Shown here: piece by piece, positions 1 to 8,088 of the stretch
Numbering within the stretch: the first letter of the stretch is position 1
Layout of the letters: each line of letters starts with the position of its first letter
Origin: Bacillus xiamenensis
GTDB lineage: Bacteria > Bacillota > Bacilli > Bacillales > Bacillaceae
NCBI RefSeq assembly: GCF_000300535.1
Contig: NZ_AMSH01000026.1
Location: 1-45,893 of the forward strand
Reading direction: 5' to 3'
Length of the DNA: 45,893 bases
Position numbers and translations under genes: made by a program
The notes under the pieces: generated by a model
Seen by the model: the letters and a program-made list of their open reading frames with translations, nothing else
What the model was told of the DNA's origin: nothing
Databases searched by the model: none

Positions 1-60
1 GACATTCGTGAGCACCGGCACGCAGGACTGACAAAGAATGCGAGGGTTTGTCTTCACGCT
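1..60. other. Unassigned window edge, possible 3' end of a plus-strand gene
   Basis: This short edge precedes a strong terminator. Frame 2 reads nine codons and then a stop at about base 31, which would suit the tail of a plus-strand gene, but the piece is too short to identify and frame 1 is also open. No function is proposed. Confidence 0.2.
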
Positions 61-61
61 G

Positions 62-89
62 AAAACCCCGCTCTTCAGCGGGGTTTTTT
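62..89. terminator. Strong bidirectional intrinsic terminator
   Basis: A perfect 10-bp stem (AAAACCCCGC / GCGGGGTTTT) encloses the six-base loop TCTTCA. A T run follows on the plus strand and the A tract on the left serves the minus strand. It closes ywnB on the minus strand, and probably a gene arriving from the left. Confidence 0.9.
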
Positions 90-95
90 CTCTTC

Positions 96-737
96 TTATT
101 CAGCTTCAGATACAACCGTAAATCGTTCTCCAACATGGGCAGCCTGCTCAATTTCATCAACCAGCGCAATGGCGTAGTCAGCATAGCTCACATAGCTGTC
201 ACCCTTCGAATTGACAATGAGATGATCTTTGCCTTTCACATAAGAACCAGTTCGTTTGCCTTCTGGATTAAAGAATGCTGCTGGACTAAGAAATGTCCAT
301 TTTAACCCTTTGGAATTTTGAAGATCTTTTAAGTTTTCGCCTTGCTTTGACGAAGTAGCGAAGTATTCCTTTGGAAACTCTGGTGTGTCCATAAGTCTTG
401 TGGTTTTCGCCTCATCAACAAATAAACTGCCAGCACCGCCTACCACGATTAAACGCGTGTCTGGTGCCTCTTTCAATATATCAATCAGCTTTTTTCCAGC
501 TTCTACATGAAGGTGCTCTTGTCCAGCTGGTGCACCAAATGCATTCACGATGACATCAAAACCTTTGATGTCTTCTGCCTCCAAGTGGAACACATCCTTC
601 TCTAAAACGGCTGCTGATGAACCTGTCATCTTTTGTGCATCTCGAACAATTGCAGTTACTTCGTGTCCTCTTGATTGAGCCTCTTTTAAAATTTCCTGTC
701 CTGCTTTACCTGTTGCGCCAATGATTCCAATTTTCAT
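96..737 (-). CDS. ywnB: NAD(P)-binding oxidoreductase, YwnB type
   Basis: A 213-residue protein of the atypical short-chain dehydrogenase (NmrA/SDR-a5-like) group. Residues 7-13 (GATGKAG) form the dinucleotide-binding glycine loop that follows the first beta strand, and hydrophobic strands alternate with helices to the end, as in a Rossmann fold. No classical YxxxK catalytic pair is evident, so the reaction and substrate are unknown; the protein is probably cytosolic. The ATG is preceded by AGGAGG at good spacing. It lies downstream of an Rrf2 regulator on the same strand, separated by a terminator-like hairpin and an inverted repeat that matches the regulator's own promoter operator. This suggests a redox- or electrophile-responsive pair, as with ywnA/ywnB in B. 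subtilis. The family call is firm and the function is not. Confidence 0.85.
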   Translation of the reverse strand: MKIGIIGATGKAGQEILKEAQSRGHEVTAIVRDAQKMTGSSAAVLEKDVFHLEAEDIKGFDVIVNAFGAPAGQEHLHVEAGKKLIDILKEAPDTRLIVVGGAGSLFVDEAKTTRLMDTPEFPKEYFATSSKQGENLKDLQNSKGLKWTFLSPAAFFNPEGKRTGSYVKGKDHLIVNSKGDSYVSYADYAIALVDEIEQAAHVGERFTVVSEAE

Positions 738-780
738 GTGAATTCCTCCTACAATCTGGTTTAATTTTTACATCTAGAGG

Positions 781-799
781 TGTAACAAAAACAGTTACA
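781..799. promoter_or_regulatory. Candidate Rrf2 operator upstream of ywnB
   Basis: A perfect inverted repeat, TGTAAC-N7-GTTACA, lies 44 bases upstream of the ywnB start. A second copy with the same half-site spacing overlaps the promoter of the neighbouring Rrf2 gene. Repressor binding is inferred. Confidence 0.6.
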
Positions 800-807
800 A
801 CAGAGGT

Positions 808-839
808 AAAAAAAATTGAATAAATCATCCAATTTTTTT
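808..839 (-). terminator. AT-rich intrinsic terminator of the Rrf2 gene
   Basis: An A-rich arm ending in TTG pairs with CAATTTTTTT. The stop codon of the Rrf2 gene lies in the loop. On the minus strand the hairpin ends in a long T run. It could partly separate the Rrf2 gene from ywnB. Confidence 0.55.
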
Positions 840-1253
840 GATTAACACCTGCGTTAGTTCACTCAATTTGATCTCAGCCAGCACTTGCTCCATCGCACTT
901 TGGGCACGGCACAGAATTAATTCAAGCACCGCTTGAATATTTGCACCGATCGGACAGTCAGGGTTCGGGGTTTCATGAATTTGAAACAATTCTCCCTCAT
1001 CCACAACTTCAACCGCTTTATACACATCGAGCAGTGTGATGTCTTCTTCACTGCGATTCAACTGTGAACCACCTTTGCCAAGACTCGTTGAGATCAGGCC
1101 TGCTTTTTTTAATTTACTCATGATACGGCGAATGACCACTGGATTTGTATTGACACTTCCTGCGATATCCTCCGATGTCTGTAATGATCCTTTTTCAAGT
1201 GATAGCAAGGCCAGAATATGGACAGCGACAGTAAATCTGCTGCTGATTTTCAT
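825..1253 (-). CDS. ywnA: Rrf2-family transcriptional regulator (YwnA-like)
   Basis: A 142-residue winged-helix repressor. The N-terminus (MKISSRFTVAVHILALLSLE) is typical of Rrf2 proteins, the recognition region lies around residues 25-60, and a coiled dimerisation helix follows residue 100. Only two cysteines are seen, about 15 residues apart (PDCPIG and LILCRA), not the three-cysteine cluster of Fe-S members such as IscR or NsrR. It therefore probably does not bind an Fe-S cluster, although thiol sensing remains possible. The gene has its own consensus sigma-A promoter with an inverted repeat over the -10 box, which points to autorepression. A close copy of that repeat precedes ywnB. The inducing signal is unknown. 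The symbol is given by resemblance to B. subtilis ywnA, which sits beside ywnB there too. Confidence 0.8.
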   Translation of the reverse strand: MKISSRFTVAVHILALLSLEKGSLQTSEDIAGSVNTNPVVIRRIMSKLKKAGLISTSLGKGGSQLNRSEEDITLLDVYKAVEVVDEGELFQIHETPNPDCPIGANIQAVLELILCRAQSAMEQVLAEIKLSELTQVLIKKIG

Positions 1254-1269
1254 GTTTTCTCACCTCTGT

Positions 1270-1305
1270 TGTAATCATTATAGTTACACCATGTCAGAAT
1301 GTCAA
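1270..1305 (-). promoter_or_regulatory. Sigma-A promoter with overlapping operator for the Rrf2 gene
   Basis: On the minus strand TTGACA (1305-1300) is followed after exactly 17 bases by TATAAT (1282-1277). The inverted repeat TGTAAT-N7-GTTACA (1270-1288) covers the -10 box. It has the same length and spacing as the site at 781-799, with one mismatch between its arms. Binding would block the polymerase, so autorepression is inferred. Confidence 0.8.
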
Positions 1306-1335
1306 TAAAAAAGTCTGCCGAGCTACTCAGCAGAC
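1306..1335 (-). terminator. Terminator of the hprK-lgt-yvoD-ppaX-yvoF operon
   Basis: A 10-bp stem (GTCTGCTGAG with its partner, one G-U pair) has the yvoF stop codon TAG as its loop. A run of T follows on the minus strand. Confidence 0.85.
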
Positions 1336-1841
1336 GTAGATTGACGTGCTTCCATTTCTTCTTTCGTATAAATCATGCGCATTGGATTACCTCCAACAAA
1401 AGAGCCTGCCGGGACGTCTTGATGCACAAGCGTACCCGCCGATACGATAGCACCATCACCGATCGTCACTCCGGGCAGAATGGTTGAATTTGCTCCAATT
1501 AAGACTTCATCACCAATATAGACTTCCCCAAGCCTATACTCTTTAATCAAATATTCATGTGCCAAGATCGTCGTGTTATAGCCAATCACACTATTTCGAC
1601 CAACCGTGATTTTCTCGGGGAACATCAGATCGACCATCACCATTAAGGCAAACGCTGTATCATCTCCGACTTTCATGCGGAGAAAGGTTCGATAAATCCA
1701 ATTTTTCATCCCCATAAAAGGCGTATAACGTGCCATTTGAATAAAGATAAAGTTTTTTATCACCTTGAGAAAGGGGACCGTCCGATAGACTTGTCTAAGT
1801 GAATTGACCCCTTTGACAGGATAACGATCTGTTTTTCTCAA
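1323..1841 (-). CDS. yvoF: Left-handed beta-helix O-acetyltransferase-like protein YvoF
   Basis: A 172-residue member of the LbH (hexapeptide repeat) acyltransferase family, related to maltose/galactoside O-acetyltransferases. Repeats of the type IGANSTILPGVTIGDGAIVSAG occupy about residues 95-155, followed by the usual VGGNPMR closing segment. The TTG at 1841 is chosen as the start because GGAG lies at suitable spacing inside the ppaX stop region, it follows the ppaX stop by one base, and the length equals that recalled for the B. subtilis protein. A longer frame to 1874 would run into ppaX without a better ribosome site. It is the last gene of the hprK operon. Acetyl-CoA is the expected donor and the acceptor is unknown. 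Confidence 0.85.
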   Translation of the reverse strand: MRKTDRYPVKGVNSLRQVYRTVPFLKVIKNFIFIQMARYTPFMGMKNWIYRTFLRMKVGDDTAFALMVMVDLMFPEKITVGRNSVIGYNTTILAHEYLIKEYRLGEVYIGDEVLIGANSTILPGVTIGDGAIVSAGTLVHQDVPAGSFVGGNPMRMIYTKEEMEARQSTSAE

Positions 1842-1842
1842 C

Positions 1843-2493
1843 TTAATCAGCTCCAACAATCGCCAAGAGATCACTCATTTTCTGCAGCATGTAATCAGGA
1901 CGATGCTTTAAAAGGGCTTCTTCTCCCTTAATAGACCAAGCGACACCTGCTGTTTTCGTTCCTGCCGCTTGTCCAGACAAAATGTCGTGATAATTATCAC
2001 CGACCATTATGGCCTCATGCGGGTCACTGCCAAGCTTGGATAACGCCAGCTGGACTGGTTCTGGATGCGGCTTCTCGTTTTGTACATCATCAAGTGTGAC
2101 AATCACCTCAAAGAATGGCTCCAAACCTGTCAGCTTCAATCCCATTAAGACCGTATCACGTATCTTCGTTGTCACAATTCCGAGCTTAAATCCTCGATCC
2201 TGAAGAATTTTTAACGTATCTAAAACCGTCTCATACTCCGTCACAAGCAGATCATGCTGTTCATGATTAAACGTCCGGTACATCTGAATCATGTCATCCG
2301 TCAGATTCGGGTCCATCGCAGAGAATGTATCAAACAGCGATGGACCAATAAAGTGAAGGATATGCTCACGGCTGTACTGACCAGGGTAATAATGATCCAG
2401 CGTATGCTGAAATGATGCAATAATTAATTCATTTGTATTGATTAACGTGCCATCTAAATCAAATAGCACGGTGTTGATGGTTGATTCGTTCAT
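1843..2493 (-). CDS. ppaX: Pyrophosphatase PpaX (HAD superfamily)
   Basis: A 216-residue cytosolic HAD hydrolase. Motif I is DLDGT (residues 11-15), motif II is the VTTK segment, and motif IV is GDNYHD with the acidic metal ligands. In B. subtilis PpaX hydrolyses the pyrophosphate released when HprK/P dephosphorylates P-Ser-HPr by phosphorolysis, which pulls that reaction forward. Its place in the same operon as hprK fits this role exactly. The start ATG overlaps the yvoD stop (ATGA), so the two are translationally coupled. Length and motifs are normal. A generic phosphoglycolate phosphatase is the usual misannotation; the operon argues against it. Confidence 0.93.
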   Translation of the reverse strand: MNESTINTVLFDLDGTLINTNELIIASFQHTLDHYYPGQYSREHILHFIGPSLFDTFSAMDPNLTDDMIQMYRTFNHEQHDLLVTEYETVLDTLKILQDRGFKLGIVTTKIRDTVLMGLKLTGLEPFFEVIVTLDDVQNEKPHPEPVQLALSKLGSDPHEAIMVGDNYHDILSGQAAGTKTAGVAWSIKGEEALLKHRPDYMLQKMSDLLAIVGAD

Positions 2494-3434
2494 ATGGCTT
2501 CCTTTCTAACAGCTGCATGTTCCCGCTTCCGCCAAAAATAGCTAATGGCAGCTGTCAATAAAATAGCAGAAATCAGGCGGATCAGAAGCAGCGGCCATAC
2601 TGGAATACCTAATGGAATGAAAATCAGTGTATCTTCGACCACCGCATGACAAGCAACGAGGAAAATGAAAGCAAGGGTTAAATCCTTTTTGCTGACGCCG
2701 TCCTCTTCCACTGCCTTCATCATCACGCCTGCCCCGTAGGCCAAACCAATGGTTAAACCAGCCACCATCGTCATAGACGTATTTTCTTTCATTCCAAGCA
2801 TTCTAGTAAATGGAGACAGCCACTTAGACAGCGTATGAAGCCATCCTAAGTCTCTCATCAATTGAATGATGATCATGAGAGGGATGACAATACAAGCCAG
2901 TTGGAGCACACCAAGAACGGCTTTCTGTAAAGCAAGGAAAACGATCATATGCCAGCTTGAAGGCACATCAGCTGTCTGAGCTGCTGTAAGCAAACCATAT
3001 TGCGCCGGCTCCTGGCCTCCCTGCCAAACGAGATGAATGACAATCGCTGAAACAACGGCAAGACTGATTCTGACTAACAAAATAACAGACACCCGTAGTC
3101 CAACCTTCGCCGCCACTGTCGATTCAATCATCAGGTTGTGACAAAAGGATAGCATGACCGCTAAAATGAAGACTTCCTTCACAGGCAGCTCTAATGTCAA
3201 GATAGCTGCAATACCCGCATACAAGTTCAGCATATTTCCTAATACAAGCGGAATAGCTGCCTCCCCTGAAAGGCCCAATAGCCCCATAAACGGACGGATA
3301 AATTGGATGATCCAATCCATGACAGGCGTATGCTGCAAGATGCTGACGAGAATGGTAACCGGAAAAATGACTTTTCCAAGTGTCCAAGTCGTCGATAGCC
3401 CTGCTTTCAAGCCATTTTTCCATGTCTCTCTCAT
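2490..3434 (-). CDS. yvoD: YvoD, multi-pass membrane protein with nucleoside-recognition (Gate) domains
   Basis: A 314-residue integral membrane protein with about eight hydrophobic segments arranged as two similar halves. The segments near [17 protein letters not shown] and ACHAVVED resemble the Gate/nucleoside-recognition family also found in SpmA/SpmB and nucleoside transporters. Substrate and role are not established in any Bacillus I know of. The ATG is preceded by a G-rich ribosome site. The gene sits between lgt and ppaX, 16 bases after lgt, and its stop overlaps the ppaX start, so it is clearly an operon member. Transport of a phosphorylated or nucleoside-like solute is only a guess. 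Confidence 0.82.
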   Translation of the reverse strand: MRETWKNGLKAGLSTTWTLGKVIFPVTILVSILQHTPVMDWIIQFIRPFMGLLGLSGEAAIPLVLGNMLNLYAGIAAILTLELPVKEVFILAVMLSFCHNLMIESTVAAKVGLRVSVILLVRISLAVVSAIVIHLVWQGGQEPAQYGLLTAAQTADVPSSWHMIVFLALQKAVLGVLQLACIVIPLMIIIQLMRDLGWLHTLSKWLSPFTRMLGMKENTSMTMVAGLTIGLAYGAGVMMKAVEEDGVSKKDLTLAFIFLVACHAVVEDTLIFIPLGIPVWPLLLIRLISAILLTAAISYFWRKREHAAVRKEAI

Positions 3435-3450
3435 CTCTTATCCCCCCTGC

Positions 3451-4275
3451 TTAATTTGATGAGTTGTTCTCTTTATACGGTATAGATGCGTAGCCCTTGA
3501 TTCTTCTATACACAATCAACAAAACGGCCACGGCGAATATGACAATTGAAATCATCTGCGCAATTCGAAGGTGCTCTGTCAGCATTAAGCTGTCTGTTCT
3601 CATGCCTTCAATGAAGAAACGGCCGATTGAATACCAGATTAAATAAGACAAGAACATTTCGCCTCTGCGCAGCGATGTTCTGCGTAATAAGATGAGAATT
3701 ACAACGCCGGCAAGATTCCATAATGATTCGTATAAGAACGTCGGGTGATAGTAGGTTCCATCAATATACATCTGATTAATAATAAACTCAGGCAGGTGTA
3801 AATTCTCTAAAAAGGCTCTTGAAACAGCCTCACCATGCGCTTCTTGATTAATAAAATTCCCCCAGCGTCCAATCGCCTGCCCTAGTAAAATACTAGGCGC
3901 TGCCACATCGGCGATTTTCCAAAAGGACACTTTTCTCACTCTTGTAAAGACGATCGCTGTCAGCACTGCACCTATCAGTCCGCCATGTATGGCAATTCCG
4001 CCATTCCAAATCTTTATGATTTCATTTGGATGCTGCTGATAGTAATCCCATTCAAAGGATACATAATAAATTCGTGCACAAATAATGGCGATAGGAATGG
4101 CAAATAAAATTAAATCAATAAACGTATCTTTATTGATGCCTCTTTTTTCACATTCCCTGAGTGCGAGCCAGAGGCCAAGCAAGGCTCCAACCCCTATGAT
4201 CACACCGTACCAATGAACCGAAATAGGTCCGAGCTGAAAAGCAATCGGATCAATTGGTTGAATTGCTTCATTCAT
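3451..4275 (-). CDS. lgt: Prolipoprotein diacylglyceryl transferase
   Basis: A 274-residue membrane enzyme that transfers diacylglycerol from phosphatidylglycerol to the lipobox cysteine of prelipoproteins, the first step of lipoprotein maturation. Seven membrane segments are expected. The HGGL motif is near residue 98, and the Lgt signature [12 protein letters not shown] is near residues 137-148 with its conserved Arg, Asn and Glu. The ATG has AGGAG upstream. It lies 11 bases after hprK in the same operon. At least two predicted lipoproteins in this window (CccB at 43.7 kb and the beta-propeller protein at 25.1 kb) would be substrates. Full length, nothing unusual. Confidence 0.95.
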   Translation of the reverse strand: MNEAIQPIDPIAFQLGPISVHWYGVIIGVGALLGLWLALRECEKRGINKDTFIDLILFAIPIAIICARIYYVSFEWDYYQQHPNEIIKIWNGGIAIHGGLIGAVLTAIVFTRVRKVSFWKIADVAAPSILLGQAIGRWGNFINQEAHGEAVSRAFLENLHLPEFIINQMYIDGTYYHPTFLYESLWNLAGVVILILLRRTSLRRGEMFLSYLIWYSIGRFFIEGMRTDSLMLTEHLRIAQMISIVIFAVAVLLIVYRRIKGYASIPYKENNSSN

Positions 4276-4286
4276 ATAGACAACTC

Positions 4287-5219
4287 CTATTCATCCTGGC
4301 CATTGTCTTCAATGACATCGGCAAGTTTACTTGTAAATTGTTCCGCTGCATTATGCCCCATTCGTTTCAACCTGAAGTTCATCGCAGCTACCTCAATAAT
4401 GACCGCTAAATTTCGTCCTGGACGTACAGGGATCGTCAGCTTTGGTACATCCGTATCGATGATCCGCATCTTCTCTTCCTCAAGCCCTAAACGATCATAC
4501 TGTTTGCCTTGTTCCCACAGTTCAAGGTTCATCACAATCGTAATTCTCTTATAGCTTCTGACAGCGCCTGCTCCAAATAAGGTCATCACATTAATAATGC
4601 CTAATCCACGGATTTCTAGAAGGTGCTCAATCAGCTCTGGTGCGCTCCCAACTAGCGTATCCTGATCCTCTTGACGGATTTCCACGCAGTCGTCTGCAAC
4701 CAGCCTGTGTCCCCTTTTCACAAGCTCTAAGGCTGTTTCACTTTTTCCTACACCGCTTTTACCTATTAACAAAACACCCACACCATATACATCTACAAGG
4801 ACACCATGAATTGCGGTCGTTGGTGCAAGCTTGCTTTCTAAAAAGTTTGTTAATCGACTCGAAAGCCTTGTCGTTTTTAAGCTTGATCGTAAAACCGGCA
4901 CGCCATTTCCATTGGATGCTTCAATTAATTCCTTCGGCACTTCACGATCTCGTGACAAAATGATGGCAGGGGTAATATCTGTACAAAGAGACATCATTCT
5001 CTGCTTTCGTTCGCGTTCTGGGAGTTGTTCAAAAAAGGAAAGCTCTGTCTTCCCTAAAAGTTGAACTCTTTCTTTTGGATAATATGTAAAATATCCAGCC
5101 ATTTCAATACCTGGTCTGGAAAGATCACTGATTGTAATGGGACGATTAATCCCTTCTTCCCCACTTATCAGCTCAAGATGAAATTGTTCCATTATGTCCT
5201 TCGTACGAACTTTCGGCAC
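4287..5219 (-). CDS. hprK: HPr kinase/phosphorylase
   Basis: A 310-residue bifunctional enzyme that phosphorylates Ser46 of HPr at high fructose-1,6-bisphosphate and removes it by phosphorolysis when phosphate is high. It is the sensor of CcpA-mediated carbon catabolite repression. The P-loop GKSGVGKS is at about residues 153-160, and the family signature [11 protein letters not shown] follows near residues 203-213. The start chosen is the GTG at 5219, because GGAGG lies seven bases upstream and the length matches the family; the frame continues to 5240 without a ribosome site. It is the first gene of an operon with lgt, yvoD, ppaX and yvoF, divergent from nagA. PpaX supports its phosphorylase reaction. 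Confidence 0.96.
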   Translation of the reverse strand: MPKVRTKDIMEQFHLELISGEEGINRPITISDLSRPGIEMAGYFTYYPKERVQLLGKTELSFFEQLPERERKQRMMSLCTDITPAIILSRDREVPKELIEASNGNGVPVLRSSLKTTRLSSRLTNFLESKLAPTTAIHGVLVDVYGVGVLLIGKSGVGKSETALELVKRGHRLVADDCVEIRQEDQDTLVGSAPELIEHLLEIRGLGIINVMTLFGAGAVRSYKRITIVMNLELWEQGKQYDRLGLEEEKMRIIDTDVPKLTIPVRPGRNLAVIIEVAAMNFRLKRMGHNAAEQFTSKLADVIEDNGQDE

Positions 5220-5327
5220 GCTTCTTCCTCCTTTTATCACAGGCGTTTCAGAAATACAGCTCTATTTTATCACTTTCAATGATGAACCCAAAACAGTATT
5301 TTATCCTGTTCCTGTTTCACAAGCTCG

Positions 5328-5363
5328 ATTGGTATAGACAACTATACTTAAAAAGGGTACACT
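5328..5363 (+). promoter_or_regulatory. nagAB promoter with overlapping NagR (dre-type) operator
   Basis: ATTGGTATAGACAACT (5328-5343) is a degenerate inverted repeat related to the NagR/YvoA operators of B. subtilis. It overlaps a -35 box TAGACA (5335-5340) that is followed after 17 bases by TACACT (5358-5363). NagR binding would occlude the -35, and glucosamine-6-phosphate-type effectors would relieve it. The promoter is seen in the sequence; the operator assignment is by resemblance. Confidence 0.65.
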
Positions 5364-5396
5364 AAAGCTAAAGACAACGAATAAGGGGGCACAAAC

Positions 5397-6599
5397 ATGA
5401 GCAGCTCTTTATTGCTCTCCAATATTCATATTGTGACAAAGACAGAAATCATTGAACGCGGTTTTGTCGGTTTACGCGATGGCAAGATCGACTATATTTC
5501 AACATCTCCACCGACAGGAAATTATGAAAAAGTATATATTTCCCGGGAAAACTTTTATTTACTTCCCGGAATGATTGATATTCACATTCACGGCGGTTAC
5601 GGTGCAGACATGATGGATGCGACACCAGAAGCCATGAATACACTTGCTGATCACTTACCCTCAGAGGGAACGACAAGCTTTTTAGCGACAACCATTACAC
5701 AAAACCATCAAGAGATTGAGCATGCTCTTAAAAATGTCGCTCTGTGGAAACCCGATAACGAGAAGCAGGCCGGAAGTCAGGCACAATGTTTAGGAATTCA
5801 TTTGGAAGGTCCTTTTATTTCTAAAGATAAAGCTGGGGCACAGCCTGCCCAATGGATTAAACAGCCTGATCTCCCGCTTTTCGAAAAATGGCTTCATGCA
5901 TCTGAACAGCTGATTCAAATTGTCACATTTGCACCTGAGGAAGATACTGATTTTGCTTTCCTTTCCATGCTGCAAGAAAAAAACATTATTCCTTCTATTG
6001 GACATACGAATGCTGATCATGCCATGATTGAACGAGCAGCAAAGCACGGTGCACGCCATGTGACGCATCTTTATAATGCGATGAGTTCGTTTCAGCATCG
6101 TGAACCAAGCGCGGCAGGTGCTGCTCTTACAAACGAGAAACTCTTTACTGAGCTGATTACAGATGGCATTCATTCACATCCTCTTTCCGTAAAGCTAGCA
6201 TATCTGGCAAAAGGGAGTGAACGTTTGATCATGATTACAGACTCCATGCGCGCAAAAGGGCTAGGAGAAGGAACATACGAATTTGGCGGTCAAACTGTCA
6301 CAGTCAGAGGTGAACAAGCATTGCTGGCAGACGGTACACTTGCAGGATCGATCTTACGTATGAAAGATGGAGTCAAACAGATGAGACAGGTCACGCATTG
6401 CGGATGGACAGAGATTGCTAAGATGACCTCGACAAATGCAGCCAGTCAGCTAGGTCTTGAAGATCAGCTCGGTTCAATTGAAGTTGGGAAACTGGCAGAC
6501 TTGGTCATTTGGGATGATTCTGGCGAACTGATGATGACGATCTGCCGAGGACAAATTGTCTTTGAAAAAAGGAGGCAAATGACTGATGAACATCATTGA
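5397..6599 (+). CDS. nagA: N-acetylglucosamine-6-phosphate deacetylase
   Basis: A 400-residue cytosolic amidohydrolase that converts GlcNAc-6-phosphate to glucosamine-6-phosphate and acetate, the first committed step of amino-sugar catabolism and peptidoglycan recycling. The metal site is assembled from HIHGG (about residues 62-66), the Glu in HLEGPF, the His residues in GHTNADH and THLYNAM, and the catalytic Asp in ITDSM. The ATG follows AAGGGGG. It overlaps nagB by 14 bases, and the nagB ribosome site lies inside its last codons, so the two are coupled. Expression should be controlled by NagR at the operator before the gene. Confidence 0.96.
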   Translation: MSSSLLLSNIHIVTKTEIIERGFVGLRDGKIDYISTSPPTGNYEKVYISRENFYLLPGMIDIHIHGGYGADMMDATPEAMNTLADHLPSEGTTSFLATTITQNHQEIEHALKNVALWKPDNEKQAGSQAQCLGIHLEGPFISKDKAGAQPAQWIKQPDLPLFEKWLHASEQLIQIVTFAPEEDTDFAFLSMLQEKNIIPSIGHTNADHAMIERAAKHGARHVTHLYNAMSSFQHREPSAAGAALTNEKLFTELITDGIHSHPLSVKLAYLAKGSERLIMITDSMRAKGLGEGTYEFGGQTVTVRGEQALLADGTLAGSILRMKDGVKQMRQVTHCGWTEIAKMTSTNAASQLGLEDQLGSIEVGKLADLVIWDDSGELMMTICRGQIVFEKRRQMTDEHH

Positions 6600-7311
6600 A
6601 TTTGCGGATAAAGATCAATTAGGAAAAGAAGCTGCTGCCTTCATTGCACGTACCATTAAATCCAAAGCAGATGCGGTGCTCGGTCTGGCAACTGGCGGTA
6701 CTCCTATCGATACTTACAAAGAGTTAATTCGGCTGCATCAAGCAGAAAAATTGTCTTTCAAACAAACAAGAACAGTGAATTTGGATGAATACGTAGGACT
6801 TGATCCAAATCATGAAAATAGTTATATGACCTACATGAGGCGTCATTTATTTGACCACATTGACCTCCCAAAGGATCAGTATTTCCTTCCTAATGGCGCT
6901 GCATCTCAATTGGAAGAAGAGTGCTTAAGATACGATCAGCTCATTGAAGATTTAGGGGGCATAGATCTTCAGCTTCTTGGCATTGGGCAAAATGGACATA
7001 TCGGGTTTAACGAACCTGGTACTCCCTTCGATTCAAAAACGCACGTTGTCCAATTAGATGAACATACCCGCAAGGCCAATGCAAGATACTTTTCTTCTAT
7101 TGATGAAGTGCCTACACATGCGATCACAATGGGTATTGCGAGCATTCTTTCAAGCAAAAAAATTCTGCTTCTTGCATCAGGAAAATCAAAGGCGGAAGTG
7201 ATACAATATTTAGAACAGACGGATGTTCATCCAGACTTCCCTGCATCTGCCTTGAAACTTCATCAAGATGTGACGATTTTTATTGATCGAGAAGCTGGTT
7301 CACTACGCTAA
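6586..7311 (+). CDS. nagB: Glucosamine-6-phosphate deaminase
   Basis: A 241-residue enzyme that isomerises and deaminates glucosamine-6-phosphate to fructose-6-phosphate and ammonia, feeding amino sugars into glycolysis. Recognisable parts are the phosphate-binding loop LATGGTP near residue 35, NLDEYVGLD with the catalytic Asp near residue 67, and GIGQNGHIGFNEPGT near residues 129-143 with the catalytic His and Glu. The length matches the Gram-positive short form, which lacks the C-terminal allosteric extension of the E. coli enzyme. AAAGGAGG lies upstream of the ATG inside nagA. It is followed 18 bases later by nagR. Confidence 0.96.
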   Translation: MNIIEFADKDQLGKEAAAFIARTIKSKADAVLGLATGGTPIDTYKELIRLHQAEKLSFKQTRTVNLDEYVGLDPNHENSYMTYMRRHLFDHIDLPKDQYFLPNGAASQLEEECLRYDQLIEDLGGIDLQLLGIGQNGHIGFNEPGTPFDSKTHVVQLDEHTRKANARYFSSIDEVPTHAITMGIASILSSKKILLLASGKSKAEVIQYLEQTDVHPDFPASALKLHQDVTIFIDREAGSLR

Positions 7312-7329
7312 ACACGAGAGGATTTTCAC

Positions 7330-8055
7330 ATGTTTATTGATAAGCAGTCACCTATTCCCATGTACCATCAGATTATGGAGAACTTGAAAAAGCAGATTGA
7401 GGATGGAACGTTAGCCCCTGATACACTTATTCCTTCTGAAAGAGAATATGCTGAACGCTTTGGTATTAGTCGAATGACTGTCAGACAAGCCTTATCGAAC
7501 CTTGTGAACGAAGGATATTTATACCGCCAAAAAGGAAAAGGCACCTTTGTTAGCCGAAAAAAGTTTGAACAGCCGCTTCAAGGCTTAACAAGCTTTACAG
7601 AAGATATGCGCCAACGGGGTCTCAAAGCCTCAAGCCAGCTGATTGATTTTAAAAAAATCGCATGTCCAGAGCACTTACTGCCAGTCTTACAGCTGTCCAG
7701 CAGCGATGCTGTATATGAACTGAAACGGATACGGCTTGCAAATGATGAACCGATGGCCATTGAAAAGAGTTATATACCTGAAAAATTTGCAGGGGATCTC
7801 ATAAAGGAACATTTAACAGGATCGTTATATGAATATATAGAAAACCACACGGGCCTGGCGATCGCTCATGCAAAGCAGGAGCTTGAAGCCAATGTTGCCT
7901 CAAAAGAAGAAGCGCACCTGCTGTCAATTGCAACAGGCGCTCCTGTTCTATCCATTGCAAGAACGACTTATTTTCAAAACGACCTTCCATTCGAGTATGT
8001 CATTTCCGTTTATAGAGGAGATCGTTATAAGCTCATTCATACAATGGAACGATAA
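7330..8055 (+). CDS. nagR: NagR (YvoA), GntR/HutC-family repressor of amino-sugar genes
   Basis: A 241-residue repressor. The N-terminal winged helix covers about residues 5-70 (SEREYAERFGISRMTVRQALS is the GntR signature with the recognition helix). The C-terminal UTRA effector domain covers about residues 90-235. In B. subtilis this protein binds dre sites at nagAB and nagP and is released by glucosamine-6-phosphate or GlcNAc-6-phosphate. It is the last gene of the nag operon, so it is controlled with its targets and autoregulates. AGAGG precedes the ATG. A strong terminator follows. Confidence 0.93.
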   Translation: MFIDKQSPIPMYHQIMENLKKQIEDGTLAPDTLIPSEREYAERFGISRMTVRQALSNLVNEGYLYRQKGKGTFVSRKKFEQPLQGLTSFTEDMRQRGLKASSQLIDFKKIACPEHLLPVLQLSSSDAVYELKRIRLANDEPMAIEKSYIPEKFAGDLIKEHLTGSLYEYIENHTGLAIAHAKQELEANVASKEEAHLLSIATGAPVLSIARTTYFQNDLPFEYVISVYRGDRYKLIHTMER

Positions 8056-8088
8056 ACTGTGCTCCTAAAATAGAAGCACAGTTTTTTT
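8055..8088 (+). terminator. Terminator of the nag operon
   Basis: A 9-bp stem AACTGTGCT / AGCACAGTT is followed by seven or more T on the plus strand. It abuts the converging yvnB stop codon at 8087. Confidence 0.9.
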
